Counted from the stretch's first letter, positions 1 to 8,619 are shown. The stretch is 64,000 nt of DNA from Microtetraspora niveoalba (GCF_001570405.1 NZ_BBYM01000004.1:1-64000); one strand, 5' to 3'. Translations and numbers: made by a program. The notes: a model not told the origin generated them from the letters alone.

Positions 1-797
1 CGCCCGGCCTCGGCCGGGTCGGGACGGTTGCCCGCGAGCGCGGCCTCGGCGTGCTCCACCAGCCGTTCGAGCGCGGCCCGCGACCGCAGACCGGCGGCCG
101 ACCTGGGCCGCAGCAGCAGGAGGGTGTGCCAGGCGGCGTTGACCGCGGCGGCCGTGTCGTGCCGGGCGGCCGCCCGCGCGTGCCCCTCCTCCCGTACGCC
201 CGAGCGCAGCAGGGCCGCGGCCTCCAGCGCGCGGGCGACGGCGACGCGCTCCGGACCGTGCGGCCGCACGAGCGCGGGGGCCAGGCAGACCAGCAGCGCC
301 ACCACGCCCGCGCCGAGCCCGACGGCCAGGTGCCCGGGGATGTCGCCGAGGCGCTGCGGGACGAACGCGCAGGTCGCGGCGACGAATGTGAGGACGACGT
401 TGCCGGGCGGGCCGATACGGGCCGCGTCGCAGAGGATCCGGTGGACGGCGGCGATCAGCGCGGCGACGGCCACCCGGATGAGCGTCGAGTCGGTGAGCGA
501 CGCGGTGACCAGCGCCAGGCCGGCGCCCCCCAGCATCCCGGCCACGACCCAGGGCAGCGTCCTGGCCCGCGCGGCGTACGGCAGGCCGTGGCAGTAGAGC
601 GCGCACAGGGAGCCGGCGGAGGTGTAGATCGCGAGGTCGAGGCGGCCGAGGAGGAGCAGCACCAGGCTGGGGACGGCCGTCGCGATCACGACGCTGAGCG
701 CCGGCTTGTGCCAGATGTCCCCGTACGGCCGCAGGCGCAGGACGCCCTTCAGCGGAAGCGGCCGGACGCGGCCGCCGGATCGCGACCGCCCGGACAT
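1..797 (-). CDS. FUSC-family inner-membrane protein, C-terminus beyond window
   Basis: Reading leftward from ATG at 797, the frame is open for 265 codons to the window edge, so only the N-terminal part is present. A short basic N-terminus (about 30 residues) is followed by several hydrophobic helices, for example VVIATAVPSLVLLLLG and later GHLAVGLGAGVVALLVC. After these comes a long Ala/Arg-rich cytoplasmic stretch. This helix-bundle-then-soluble layout is typical of fusaric acid resistance / aromatic acid exporter (FUSC) proteins, which are thought to move aromatic acids across the membrane. The assignment rests on overall pattern; the second half, needed to confirm it, is outside the window. 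An AT-rich promoter region with a small palindrome lies upstream. Confidence 0.6.
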   Translation of the reverse strand, partial: MSGRSRSGGRVRPLPLKGVLRLRPYGDIWHKPALSVVIATAVPSLVLLLLGRLDLAIYTSAGSLCALYCHGLPYAARARTLPWVVAGMLGGAGLALVTASLTDSTLIRVAVAALIAAVHRILCDAARIGPPGNVVLTFVAATCAFVPQRLGDIPGHLAVGLGAGVVALLVCLAPALVRPHGPERVAVARALEAAALLRSGVREEGHARAAARHDTAAAVNAAWHTLLLLRPRSAAGLRSRAALERLVEHAEAALAGNRPDPAEAG

Positions 798-820
798 GTC
801 AAGATCTTTCCCCTTCCGCA

Positions 821-842
821 TATATAACAGCTTAGCATCTAA
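821..842 (-). promoter_or_regulatory. AT-rich promoter with small palindrome upstream of FUSC gene
   Basis: About 60 AT-rich bases (821-866) interrupt very GC-rich DNA just upstream of the FUSC start. On the minus strand they hold a TATATA box (826-821) and the perfect inverted repeat TTAG-ATG-CTAA (842-832). The repeat sits where a repressor would block transcription. MarR-type operators often look like this, but which regulator binds is unknown. Confidence 0.35.
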
Positions 843-1022
843 TTTACCAGGAAAGTATTATCTGTCCGATCTGGGGTCTTTCATCCCCTACGCGGATCGG
901 CCCGGGGCCGAGTTGTGGTCGCCGGACGGATCGGGTGATCGGTCGAGTCGTTGGCGGCGACCCCGCCGCCCCGGTCTTCTGACCTCGATGGGTTGAAGCT
1001 CCAACGCAGCGAGCCGGTCGGC

Positions 1023-1457
1023 TCAGGCGCGCGGGATGAGGAGTTCACGAAGCGGATCGCCACCGTCGATGAAGAGCCGGGCCTCCGCCGTGGTCGTCAG
1101 GGCGATGCGCTGGAGCACCCGCCGGCCGACCTCGGGATGTCGGCCGTCGAGGGCTCCAACGCGAACGGCGAACACGATGTCGTATGGCTCTTCGTCAGCC
1201 TGCAGGACGAAGTCTTCGCCCGCGACCTGGCGGACGCTCATGCGGCCGGACGTGATTTCGTCTGTCGCGGCGGCTTCGGCCTGGGCGATGGCCGTGGCGG
1301 ATCTGTCGATGGCCAGGATGTGGCCGGTGGTGAGCCGGGCTGCGACCGCTCGTGCGGCCGCCCCGGGCCCGCACCCGATTTCGAGGACACGCGAGTGCGG
1401 CTGAAGGGGAAGCGCGTTCACGACCGCGGCGAGGCGGGGTGACAGACGTGTCGGCAT
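1023..1457 (-). CDS. Small class I SAM-dependent methyltransferase
   Basis: A 144-residue protein with SAM-binding motif I VLEIGCGPG at residues 24-32, followed by an acidic strand end (AIDRS) that would hold the ribose. A motif like PYDIVFAVRVGALDG serves as the fourth strand. It is shorter than usual for the fold (200-250 residues) and stops soon after the core sheet, so it may be a minimal or C-terminally shortened enzyme. The substrate cannot be read from sequence. It is transcribed toward the FUSC gene but separated by more than 200 bp, so it is probably a separate unit. The start is ATG at 1457. Confidence 0.7.
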   Translation of the reverse strand: MPTRLSPRLAAVVNALPLQPHSRVLEIGCGPGAAARAVAARLTTGHILAIDRSATAIAQAEAAATDEITSGRMSVRQVAGEDFVLQADEEPYDIVFAVRVGALDGRHPEVGRRVLQRIALTTTAEARLFIDGGDPLRELLIPRA

Positions 1458-1744
1458 GAGCGGAAGACTAAGTGACGGTCGGCCTGGGCGGGCTCATCGA
1501 ACTCAAGCAGGGTCGAGGCGTCCGCGGTTTCGTCGGGTGGTGGCGCAGCGGGTGCGTGACCGCTGGTTTCCGGGCTCGCGGAAGCCGTAGGCGTCGCGGG
1601 CGACGGGTGGTTTCCCAACCGACCCGGCCCGATCCGGGCCGATCCGGGCCGAGTCGACCGGCCAGGGCCCGCCTCCCCGCCCGGTTCCCGAGCCGGGGCG
1701 TGGTCCACAATGTCGATGACCTTGCCCCCCTAGAAGGACGGCGC

Positions 1745-2752
1745 ATGCGGGAACACGACCTGTCCGGCGGCGCGGAGGTGCTGGCGCGGACCGACCTGGT
1801 GGCCCGCCTGGCGCTGCGCCACCACGCCCTGTCGCCGGAGGCGACCGCCACGCTGATCAACGTGTCGGAGAACGCGACGTACCGGGTGGACGACCCGGCC
1901 ACCGGCCACCGGTCCATCCTGCGCGTGCACCGCCTCGGCTACCACACCGAACGGGCGATCGCCTCCGAACTGGACTGGCTGGAGGCGCTGCGCGAGGAGG
2001 CGGGCGTGCGCACCCCGCGCGTGATCCCCTCCGCCGGAGGCGCCCGCGTCCTCACGCTCGACGCCCCCGGCGGAGAGCGGCGCCACTGCGTGATGTTCGA
2101 GCACCTGCCCGGCACCGAGCCGCCCGAAGACCGCCTGGTGGAGGACTTCGGACGGCTCGGCGCGCTCACCGCGCGCATGCACCGGCACGCCCGCGGCTGG
2201 CGGCGGCCCCCCGGCTTCCACCGGTTCCACTGGGACTACGACGCCGCCCTCGGCGGGGAGGCGCGCTGGGGGCGCTGGCAGGACGGCGCGGGCGTCCACG
2301 GTGAGGCGCGAGCCGTACTGGCCCGGCTGGACGCGGAGCTGCGGCGGCGGCTCGCCGCGTTCGGCCGGGGGAGCGACCGCTACGGCCTGATCCACGCCGA
2401 CCTGCGGCTCGCCAACCTCCTCGTCGAGGGCGCCGCGACACCCCATGTCATCGACTTCGACGACTGCGGGTTCGGCTGGTACCTCTACGACCTCGGCGCG
2501 GCGCTCAGCTTCATCGAGCACCATCCCCGGGTGCCCGAGATGATCGACTCCTGGCTCCGGGGGTACCGCGGCGTCCTCCCCCTCGCCGAGGAGGAGGAGC
2601 GCGAGATCTGGACCTTCATCCTGTTCCGGCGGCTGCTGCTGGTGGCCTGGATCGGCACCCACTCCGCCGTGGACGTGGCCCGCGAGCTCGGCGCCGGATA
2701 CACCGACGGGAGCTGCGAGCTGGCCGAGCGCTACCTCGCCGGCCGCCTCTGA
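1745..2752 (+). CDS. APH/homoserine-kinase-like phosphotransferase
   Basis: A 335-residue protein of the aminoglycoside phosphotransferase fold, in the group including SrkA/YihE and type II homoserine kinase-like proteins. The catalytic loop has the Brenner-type motif HADLRLAN (His217, Asp219, Asn224). It is followed by the metal-binding VIDFDD at 235-240. The frame is open upstream to 1472, but ATG 1745 has a good ribosome site (AGAAGGACG) 5-8 nt before it and starts where the family homology begins. Likely role: ATP-dependent phosphorylation of a small molecule or a protein. An antibiotic substrate cannot be assumed. It is a stand-alone gene convergent with the oxidoreductase. Confidence 0.8.
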   Translation: MREHDLSGGAEVLARTDLVARLALRHHALSPEATATLINVSENATYRVDDPATGHRSILRVHRLGYHTERAIASELDWLEALREEAGVRTPRVIPSAGGARVLTLDAPGGERRHCVMFEHLPGTEPPEDRLVEDFGRLGALTARMHRHARGWRRPPGFHRFHWDYDAALGGEARWGRWQDGAGVHGEARAVLARLDAELRRRLAAFGRGSDRYGLIHADLRLANLLVEGAATPHVIDFDDCGFGWYLYDLGAALSFIEHHPRVPEMIDSWLRGYRGVLPLAEEEEREIWTFILFRRLLLVAWIGTHSAVDVARELGAGYTDGSCELAERYLAGRL

Positions 2753-2779
2753 GCCGCTCGGGGCCCGCTCACGGCCCAT

Positions 2780-3769
2780 TCAGGGCGTCAGGACGACCTT
2801 GCCCGTCGTGGCCCGGCTCTCCAGGGCCGCGTGCGCGGCGGCGGCGTCCTTGAGCGCGAACGTCTGCGTCAGGGGGACCAGCGCGCCGGTCGCCGCCGCG
2901 GCCAGCGCCCGCTCCTCCAGACCGCGCAGGCCGCCGGGCCGGTTCAGCACCCGCGGGCCGACCGCGACCGACGCCGTCAGGCCCCGCTCGTACAGGTCCC
3001 GGGTGGTGATCTCGGTCGGCCCGCCCGCGGCGTCCGCCCAGCCGAACAGGATCACCCTGCCGCCGATGCCCAACAGCTCCAGCACGTCCCGTCCCGGCGC
3101 GCCGCCGACGCCGTCCAGCGCCACCGTCACCGGGCGGTCGCCGAGCGCCTCCCGCACCGCGCGCGGCCAGCCCGGCCCGGTGTAGTCAACGGCGTGCGTG
3201 GCGCCGAGCGCGCGGACCCGCTCGACCTTCGCCGGGCCGCCCGCCAGTCCCACGACGGTCGCTCCGGCGGCGAGCGCGGCCTGTACGAGCAGGTTGCCGA
3301 TGCCGCCCGCCGCCGCGGTGACCAGCGCGACGTCGTCCGCGGTGAGGGCGGCCACGTCGAGGATGCCCATGGTGGTGCGGCCGGTGCCGATCATGGCGAC
3401 CGCCGCCTCGAACCCCAGCCCGTCCGGCAACTCGTGGATCGCGGCGGCGTCCCGTACGGCCAGCTCGGCGTAGCCGCCGGGCGCCATGCCGAGATGGGTG
3501 ACGACCCGCTTCCCCAGCCAGCCGGGGTCGGCGCCCTCGCCGACGGCGTCCACCACCCCGGCCACCTCGCGGCCCGGCACGGTCGGGAGCTCCGGCACGG
3601 GGATGGGGCCCCCGCCGTAGTCCCCGGCCCGCAGCACGGTGTCGACCAGGTGCACCCCGGCCGCCCGTACGGCGATCCGCACCTGACCGGCGGCCGGGAC
3701 GGGGTCCTCGACCTCCTCGTAGCGGAGGTTCTCCGCCGGTCCGAAGGCGTGCAAACGGATGGCGTACAT
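2780..3769 (-). CDS. NADPH:quinone oxidoreductase-type dehydrogenase (MDR family)
   Basis: A 329-residue medium-chain reductase. The N-terminal GroES-like domain spans roughly residues 1-120 (GREVAGVVDAVG near 67-78). A Rossmann domain follows with the nucleotide-binding segment AAAGGIGNLL at about 152-161. It lacks the catalytic and structural zinc cysteines of alcohol dehydrogenases, which puts it in the zinc-free quinone oxidoreductase / zeta-crystallin group. Those enzymes reduce quinones or enones with NADPH. The open frame extends to 4108, but ATG 3769 has GGGAGG just upstream and matches the family start. It is divergent from the TetR gene at 3963, which is the likely regulator. Confidence 0.85.
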   Translation of the reverse strand: MYAIRLHAFGPAENLRYEEVEDPVPAAGQVRIAVRAAGVHLVDTVLRAGDYGGGPIPVPELPTVPGREVAGVVDAVGEGADPGWLGKRVVTHLGMAPGGYAELAVRDAAAIHELPDGLGFEAAVAMIGTGRTTMGILDVAALTADDVALVTAAAGGIGNLLVQAALAAGATVVGLAGGPAKVERVRALGATHAVDYTGPGWPRAVREALGDRPVTVALDGVGGAPGRDVLELLGIGGRVILFGWADAAGGPTEITTRDLYERGLTASVAVGPRVLNRPGGLRGLEERALAAAATGALVPLTQTFALKDAAAAHAALESRATTGKVVLTP

Positions 3770-3962
3770 GGTGGCCTCCCGGCTCGTTCGACGATCTCCA
3801 GGGCCCGCGGGCCCGTGCCATCCGTTGTAGATCCTCACCCGCCCGCGCCGCCATCGGACGCAGGTCCTAGGCCGAGGGACCCGCGGAAGACGGGAGACTG
3901 GTGGTGGTAGAAGTGACGGGGCGGACCGGCCCCGTCTCCGAGCATCCAGGGAGCCGGCACAC

Positions 3963-4586
3963 ATGAGTCCACGACGGCGTGACGACGAGGGCACCGCGAA
4001 CGCGCGGGCGGGCAGGCGGACGGAGCTGCTCGCCACCGCGGCCGAGGTGTTCGCCTCGCGAGGGTACGCCGCCACCACCGTCAGGGAGATCGCGGACGCG
4101 GCGGGCATCCTCGGAGGCAGCCTCTACTACCACTTCGACTCCAAGGAGTCGATCGTCGACGAGATCCTCACCACGTTCCTCGACGACCTGTGGACCCGGT
4201 ACGACGAGGTGCTCGCCGCGGGGCTGGGGGCGCGCGAGACGATGGAGCGCCTCGTCGTCGAGTCCTTCCGCGCCATCGACCGGCACCGCGCCGCCGTCGT
4301 GATCTACCAGAACGAGTCGCGGCACCTGTCGGAGGGGGAGCGCTTCGCCTACCTGCGCGAGTCCTGGGAGCGGTTCGAGCGCATGTGGGGCGACCTGCTC
4401 GACCGCGGGATCAAGGAGAACGCGTTCCGCTCGGACCTGGACGTGCCGCTGGGGCACCGCTTCCTGCGCGACACCGTGTGGGTGGCGGCGAGCTGGTACC
4501 GCCCCGGCGGCCGGCTGCCCGCCGACGAGATCGCCAGGCGCTACCTCAGCATGGTCCTGGAGGGCATCCAGGCACCCACAGGCTGA
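3963..4586 (+). CDS. TetR-family transcriptional regulator
   Basis: A 207-residue protein with an N-terminal TetR helix-turn-helix (about residues 38-57: TTVREIADAAGILGGSLYYHF), followed by a helical ligand domain. The GGSLYYHFDSKE version resembles regulators of fatty-acid and lipid catabolism (KstR2/FadR-like), but this does not fix the ligand. It is divergent from the quinone oxidoreductase across 193 bp, so it probably represses both itself and that gene. I found no clear long palindrome in the shared region. ATG 3963 is preceded by CAGGGAGCCGG, a good ribosome site. Confidence 0.85.
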   Translation: MSPRRRDDEGTANARAGRRTELLATAAEVFASRGYAATTVREIADAAGILGGSLYYHFDSKESIVDEILTTFLDDLWTRYDEVLAAGLGARETMERLVVESFRAIDRHRAAVVIYQNESRHLSEGERFAYLRESWERFERMWGDLLDRGIKENAFRSDLDVPLGHRFLRDTVWVAASWYRPGGRLPADEIARRYLSMVLEGIQAPTG

Positions 4587-4607
4587 CGTCCGGCCCCGGG
4601 AGGCCCT

Positions 4608-5093
4608 TCAGGGCTCGGTCAGGTCGCTCTCGTCCCCGTCGCGCGCGTACGCGTCCATGAGGGCGGCCAGGACGTCGCGGAACCGCCGGGCCTGCTCGGG
4701 GGTGAGCGGGTCGAACAGGCGGCGCCGCACCTCCTCGACGTGGCCCGGGGCGGCCGCCTCCAGGACCGCGAACCCCTCGCCGGTCAGCTCGGCCATGGTG
4801 GTGCGCCGGTCCCGCCCGTGCTTGACCCGGCGGACCCAGCCCTTCTCCTCCAGCCGGGCCATGGCGTGGGAGAGCCGGCTCGCGGAGAACCCGGTGACCC
4901 GGGCGAGCCGGGTCATCGTCAGCGTCCGGTCCGGGGCCTCGGACAGCATGGCGAGGATCATGTAGTACGCGTGGGGCATGCCCGAGTCGCGCTGGAGCTG
5001 GCGCTCCAGGGCCTCCTGGAGCAGCCGGGTGCTCGCCAGGTAGGCCCGCCAGGTCCGCTGCTCCTCGTCGCTCAGCCATCGTGTCCCGGACAT
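4608..5093 (-). CDS. MarR-family transcriptional regulator
   Basis: A 161-residue winged-helix regulator. It shows the MarR DNA-binding pattern LTMTRLARVTGFSASRLSHAMARL followed by the wing KHGRDRRTTMAELTGEG. The flanking helices form the dimerisation region. It appears monocistronic: the TetR gene converges on it and rbpA lies upstream behind a strong terminator. An AT-rich 30 bp stretch before the ATG at 5093 holds a TTGA-TCTT-TCAA inverted repeat, consistent with autoregulation. The regulated genes are not evident nearby. Confidence 0.85.
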   Translation of the reverse strand: MSGTRWLSDEEQRTWRAYLASTRLLQEALERQLQRDSGMPHAYYMILAMLSEAPDRTLTMTRLARVTGFSASRLSHAMARLEEKGWVRRVKHGRDRRTTMAELTGEGFAVLEAAAPGHVEEVRRRLFDPLTPEQARRFRDVLAALMDAYARDGDESDLTEP

Positions 5094-5113
5094 GGCCCCA
5101 GCCTAGCGAATAT

Positions 5114-5125
5114 TTGATCTTTCAA
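5114..5125 (-). promoter_or_regulatory. Candidate MarR autoregulatory operator
   Basis: TTGATCTTTCAA is an inverted repeat (TTGA / TCAA, 4 nt spacer) 20 bp upstream of the MarR start, inside an AT-rich island (5106-5125). The position and pattern fit a MarR operator overlapping the gene's own promoter. Confidence 0.4.
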
Positions 5126-5148
5126 CTTCGCCGCCGGGGCCGGAACGC

Positions 5149-5186
5149 GGCGACGCCCCCGGAGGAATCCCTCCGGGGGCGTCGCC
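5149..5186 (-). terminator. Strong terminator hairpin after rbpA
   Basis: A perfect 17-bp stem (GGCGACGCCCCCGGAGG at 5149-5165 paired with 5170-5186) with a 4-nt AATC loop lies 42 bp beyond the rbpA stop. There is no long T-run, as is usual in actinomycetes. It would stop rbpA transcription before the MarR promoter. Confidence 0.8.
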
Positions 5187-5227
5187 CCTGGTCGATGTCT
5201 GTCCGTCGTCTTGCCCGTGCTATGCCG

Positions 5228-5572
5228 TCACGCGCTCTTGCGCCGCTGTGCCCGAAGGATCGCCAGACGCTCGTTGAGCACCTCTTCGAGGTCCTCGATG
5301 GTGCGCCGCTCCAGCAGCATGTCCCAGTGGGTCCTGGGCGGCTTCGCCTTCTTCTGCTGGGGCTGCTCGGCGTCCATCCGGAGAGCGGTGGCTCCGCAGC
5401 TGCGGCACTCCCAGCTCGCCGGAATCTCGGCCTCGGCGGCAAGCGGCACGGTGGTGCGATGGCCCTTGGGGCAGGTGTAGGACACCTCCTGGCGCGGAGC
5501 CAGATCGGTGTTGCGGTCGTTCTCGTAGCTGGTCGCGCCGAGCCGGGTACCGCGAAGTGCACGCTCGCCCAT
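5228..5572 (-). CDS. rbpA: RNA polymerase-binding protein RbpA
   Basis: A 114-residue protein matching RbpA throughout. The N-terminal tail (MGERALRGTRLGATSYENDR) leads to the core domain with Cys34, His38, Cys56 and Cys59, and a basic linker (QQKKAKPPR). The C-terminal sigma-interaction helices contain THWDMLLERRTIEDLEEVLNE. RbpA is an actinobacterial general transcription factor that binds the principal sigma factor and RNA polymerase, stabilises the open complex, and affects rifampicin tolerance. The ATG at 5572 has CAGGAGG upstream. A SigR-type promoter lies 55-80 bp before the start, and a perfect hairpin follows the stop. This is the best taxonomic marker in the window. Confidence 0.97.
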   Translation of the reverse strand: MGERALRGTRLGATSYENDRNTDLAPRQEVSYTCPKGHRTTVPLAAEAEIPASWECRSCGATALRMDAEQPQQKKAKPPRTHWDMLLERRTIEDLEEVLNERLAILRAQRRKSA

Positions 5573-5626
5573 GTCTTAATGCCTCCTGAGGTCCCCGCCT
5601 GAGAGGGGTCGGTCTCCACCGCGTTC

Positions 5627-5653
5627 AACGCTTGATACCGTGTGGGGATTCCC
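5627..5653 (-). promoter_or_regulatory. SigR-type promoter of rbpA (GGGAAT-N18-GTT)
   Basis: On the minus strand, GGGAAT (5653-5648) is followed after exactly 18 bases by GTT (5629-5627), about 55 bp before the rbpA start. This is the consensus for the thiol-oxidative-stress sigma factor SigR, which is known to drive rbpA in Streptomyces. The -35 element lies inside a GTGTGGG/CCCACAC inverted repeat (5640-5657), which could also end MFS transcription. Confidence 0.65.
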
Positions 5654-5697
5654 ACACGAAGCGCGATCCAACCGCCTGTTTTGCGGGGCGTGGTTCC

Positions 5698-7116
5698 TCA
5701 GATGCGCTCCGGCACCTCGTTCCCCGCCTCCCGGATGGCGCGCGGGATGTTCACGGCGACCAGCAGCCCGAAGCCGATCACGAAGAAGACGACCAGCGAG
5801 ACGATGGCGATCCGGTAGCTGTTGGAGAACTGCAGCGCCAGCGTGATCGTCAGCGACCCGATGAACGCCGACCCCCTGTCGCTGATCTGCAGCAGGCTGA
5901 AGTACTCCGCCTCCCTGCCGGGCGGGATCACCTGCGAGAACAGCGAGCGGGACAGGGCCTGCGTGCCGCCGAGCACGATGGCGATGGCGAAGCCCATGGC
6001 GTAGAACTGCGTCGCCGCGCCCTCCTCCAGGAACACCGCCACGACCACGATCAACGTCCAGACGACGAGGCTCGCGAGGATGGTGCGCTTGGTGCCGTAC
6101 CTCCTGGCGAGCGCGCCGAGCAGGAGTGCGCCGCCGAACGCGACGAACTGCACCATCAGGATCGTGGTGATCTGCACGTCCTTGCTCAGCCGCAGCGCCT
6201 CCGACGCGTACGCCGCCGAGTTGCCGATCACCGTCTGGACGCCGTCGTTGTAGACGAGGTAGGCGACCAGGAACAGCAGCGTGCGCGGGTAGCGGCGCAG
6301 CTCCCCGATCGTGCGGCCGAGCTGGCGGAAGCTGCCGCCGACCGACCGCAGCGCGGTGGTCTCGTGCGCGGGGACGGGCCGGTTGCGCAGGGCGAGCAGC
6401 GGCACGACCGTGAAGACCGCCCACCACAGCCCGGCCGACATCATGCTGATCCGCACCGCCATGCCCTCGCTCACGCCCAGGCCGTCCCGGCCGAGATAGA
6501 GGACGAGGTTGAGCGCGAGGAGCAGGCCGCCGCCCAGGTAGCCGATCGCCCATCCGCGCGAGGAGACGCGGTCCCGCTCGTCCGGGGTGGAGATCTGCGG
6601 CAGGAACGAGTCGTAGACCACGACCGACGCGCCGTATGACAGGTTCGCCACGACGAACAGCACGCCGCCGAGCAGGTAGCGGTCGCCCTCCACGAAGTAC
6701 AGGCCCATGGTGGCCAGGGCCCCGACGTACGCGAAGCCGCCGAGCAGCTCCTTCTTGCGGCCGGTGTGGTCGGCGAGCGCGCCCACCACGGGCAGCGCGA
6801 CGATCTGCAGCAGCACCGCCACCGTGAGGGTCAGCCCGAAGTACGCGGCGGGCCGGATGTCGGCGCCCAGCACGTCGACGAAGCCCAGCCGGTCGGTCGC
6901 CAGCCGGTCGAAGTCGGCCACGCAGGCGTCCACCGGCATCCCCGGGAAGTCCCTGCCGCACGCCGCCGCCTTGGCGACCGGGATCAGGTACGGCCCGAGG
7001 AAGACCGAGATGATCGTGGTGTAGAAGGCGGAGTTCGCCCAGTCGTAGAAGTACCAGCCGCGTTGTTCCCGGCGGCGGGCCTTCGGGGTCTCGTCGATGA
7101 CCTGGGGGGTGGTCAT
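5698..7116 (-). CDS. MFS transporter, UMF1 / Atg22-like family
   Basis: A 472-residue protein with about 12 membrane helices. Its start, RRREQRGWYFYDWANSAFYT, is the signature of the UMF1 group (vacuole effluxer Atg22-like) within the major facilitator superfamily. The cytoplasmic loop DHTGRKKELLGG matches the MFS loop 2-3 motif. Fungal Atg22 exports amino acids; the bacterial substrate is unknown. It lies between a glycerophosphodiesterase gene (55 bp upstream, same strand) and rbpA, an order I recall as conserved in actinomycetes. This suggests it may handle products of phospholipid turnover. ATG 7116 follows GAGGAGGACCCC. Confidence 0.85.
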   Translation of the reverse strand: MTTPQVIDETPKARRREQRGWYFYDWANSAFYTTIISVFLGPYLIPVAKAAACGRDFPGMPVDACVADFDRLATDRLGFVDVLGADIRPAAYFGLTLTVAVLLQIVALPVVGALADHTGRKKELLGGFAYVGALATMGLYFVEGDRYLLGGVLFVVANLSYGASVVVYDSFLPQISTPDERDRVSSRGWAIGYLGGGLLLALNLVLYLGRDGLGVSEGMAVRISMMSAGLWWAVFTVVPLLALRNRPVPAHETTALRSVGGSFRQLGRTIGELRRYPRTLLFLVAYLVYNDGVQTVIGNSAAYASEALRLSKDVQITTILMVQFVAFGGALLLGALARRYGTKRTILASLVVWTLIVVVAVFLEEGAATQFYAMGFAIAIVLGGTQALSRSLFSQVIPPGREAEYFSLLQISDRGSAFIGSLTITLALQFSNSYRIAIVSLVVFFVIGFGLLVAVNIPRAIREAGNEVPERI

Positions 7117-7171
7117 GGGGTCCTCCTCGCCGGGCGCGCGCCGCGGGATCGGGGGTGTCGGACGCGGGATG

Positions 7172-7963
7172 TCAGGTGCGGGGGTGCCACTGGCCGCGTG
7201 AGTCGAGGACGTCGCGCAGGCCGGTGATGTTGTCGGTCATGATCCCATCCACGCCGAGGTCGAGCAGCCGCCGCATCGTCGCCGGGTCGTCCACCGTCCA
7301 CACGTGCACCTGCATGCCGAGCGCGTGGGCCGTGCGGACGAGGGACCGGGTGGTGACGCGCAGCCCGCCCACGCCGACCGGCACCTGCGCGCAGGGCACC
7401 CCGGCGCGGGCCAGGGAGGCGAGCAGCCGGCCGTACTCCGACCCCATGGCGGCGGCGCGCAGCGCGGCCACCCCGCGCGGCCCGAGCGAGGAGCACACCG
7501 GGACGCCGATCGCCCGGCGGGCCCGCGCCAGGCGCAGGTCGGAGAACGAGGTCAGGCAGATCCGGTCGTAGGCGTTGGTCCGGCGGATCGCGCGGGTCAG
7601 CGGCAGGATGGAGGCGCTCTCCTTCACGTCGATGTTGAACCGCACGTCCGGCCAGGTGCCGAGAAGGTCCTCGAGGAGGGGGATCTCCTCCCTGCCGCCG
7701 ATGCGGGCCTCGCGCACCTCCCGGTAGGGGAGCTGGGAGATGCGCCCCTTGCGGTCGGTCACCCGGTCCAGGGTGTGGTCGTGGAAGGCGAGCAGCACGC
7801 CGTCGGCCGTCGCGTGCGCGTCGGTCTCCAGGTACGTGTACCCGAGATCGACCGCCCGCGCGAAGGCGGACATCGTGTTCTCGCGCCCCTCGGCCGCCCC
7901 GCCCCGGTGGGCGAAGGCGAGCGGCCCCGGGTGGTCGAGGAAGGCGAAGCGACGCCGGGTCAT
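7172..7963 (-). CDS. Glycerophosphodiester phosphodiesterase
   Basis: A 263-residue GDPD-fold enzyme. The catalytic HRGG is at 19-22, ENT at 28-30, the metal-binding E-x-D at 46-48 (LETDAH), and the second catalytic His in AFHDHTLDRVTD at 59-70. The later strand motif FNIDVKE supplies another metal ligand. It hydrolyses glycerophosphodiesters to glycerol-3-phosphate and an alcohol. There is no signal peptide, so it probably acts in the cytoplasm. It is followed 55 bp later by the UMF1 transporter on the same strand and is likely co-transcribed with it. Confidence 0.93.
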   Translation of the reverse strand: MTRRRFAFLDHPGPLAFAHRGGAAEGRENTMSAFARAVDLGYTYLETDAHATADGVLLAFHDHTLDRVTDRKGRISQLPYREVREARIGGREEIPLLEDLLGTWPDVRFNIDVKESASILPLTRAIRRTNAYDRICLTSFSDLRLARARRAIGVPVCSSLGPRGVAALRAAAMGSEYGRLLASLARAGVPCAQVPVGVGGLRVTTRSLVRTAHALGMQVHVWTVDDPATMRRLLDLGVDGIMTDNITGLRDVLDSRGQWHPRT

Positions 7964-8061
7964 TCGTTGGTCACCGCTCCTTGGACTCAGCTCCCGTACG
8001 ACCAGGAGTATGCCGGTTGGAGGCCCAGATCGTCAGTGAGCACTCCGTGAACATCCGCCGA

Positions 8062-8619
8062 TCAGGGATGAACGGCCGCCGCCGACCACTCCCGCCGCCG
8101 CGCCTCCGCGAGGGCGATGGCGGCGGCGACGGACACGTTGAGCGACCCGACCCGGCCCACCTGCGGGATGTAGACGACGCCGTCGGCCGCCTCCAGCAGC
8201 GCGGGGGAGCAGCCGTGGTCCTCGCTGCCGACGACCAGGCACACGTCGCCGCCGAGCGCCGCCTCGTGCAGCGGCGCGGCGTCGCCGGTCAGCTCCACCG
8301 CGACGACGCGGTACCCCTCCTCCTTCGCCGCGCGTACGGCCTCGGCGGCGGGCACCGGCGGGTGCCACTCGACCAGCCGGTCGGTGCCCAGCGCGGTCTT
8401 CTGCGCCTTCGGGTTCGTCGGCGGGGTGGCGTTCCCGGCCAGCCAGATCGTGTCCACCCCGAACGCGGCGGCCGTGCGGAACACGGACCCGACGTTGAAG
8501 GGGCCGGTGACCGATTCGAGGATGAGCGCCAGGCGGGACCCGGTGGCGCGGCGCCAGGTGCGGTTGAGCCGCTTGACGTCGGTCGGCCGGAGCTGCCTGC
8601 GCGGGTTCGGGGTGCTCAT
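8062..8619 (-). CDS. TrmH/SpoU-family RNA 2'-O-methyltransferase
   Basis: A 185-residue SPOUT methyltransferase. Motif 1 is FNVGSVFRTAAAFG (41-54, with catalytic-type Arg48). Motif 2 is VVGSEDHG (129-136), and motif 3 is IPQVGRVGSLNVSVAAAIAL (151-170), which forms the knot that binds SAM. The length and lack of an N-terminal extension are closest to TrmH, the tRNA Gm18 methyltransferase, although rRNA targets are also possible. Its ATG overlaps the stop of the RsmC-like gene by 4 nt (8616-8619). It is the last gene of the MoxR operon. Confidence 0.88.
   Translation of the reverse strand: MSTPNPRRQLRPTDVKRLNRTWRRATGSRLALILESVTGPFNVGSVFRTAAAFGVDTIWLAGNATPPTNPKAQKTALGTDRLVEWHPPVPAAEAVRAAKEEGYRVVAVELTGDAAPLHEAALGGDVCLVVGSEDHGCSPALLEAADGVVYIPQVGRVGSLNVSVAAAIALAEARRREWSAAAVHP

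Noticed and set aside
28-827. Two plus-strand frames at the window start
   Set aside because: They are antisense to the FUSC gene, which has clear membrane helices and a sensible promoter.
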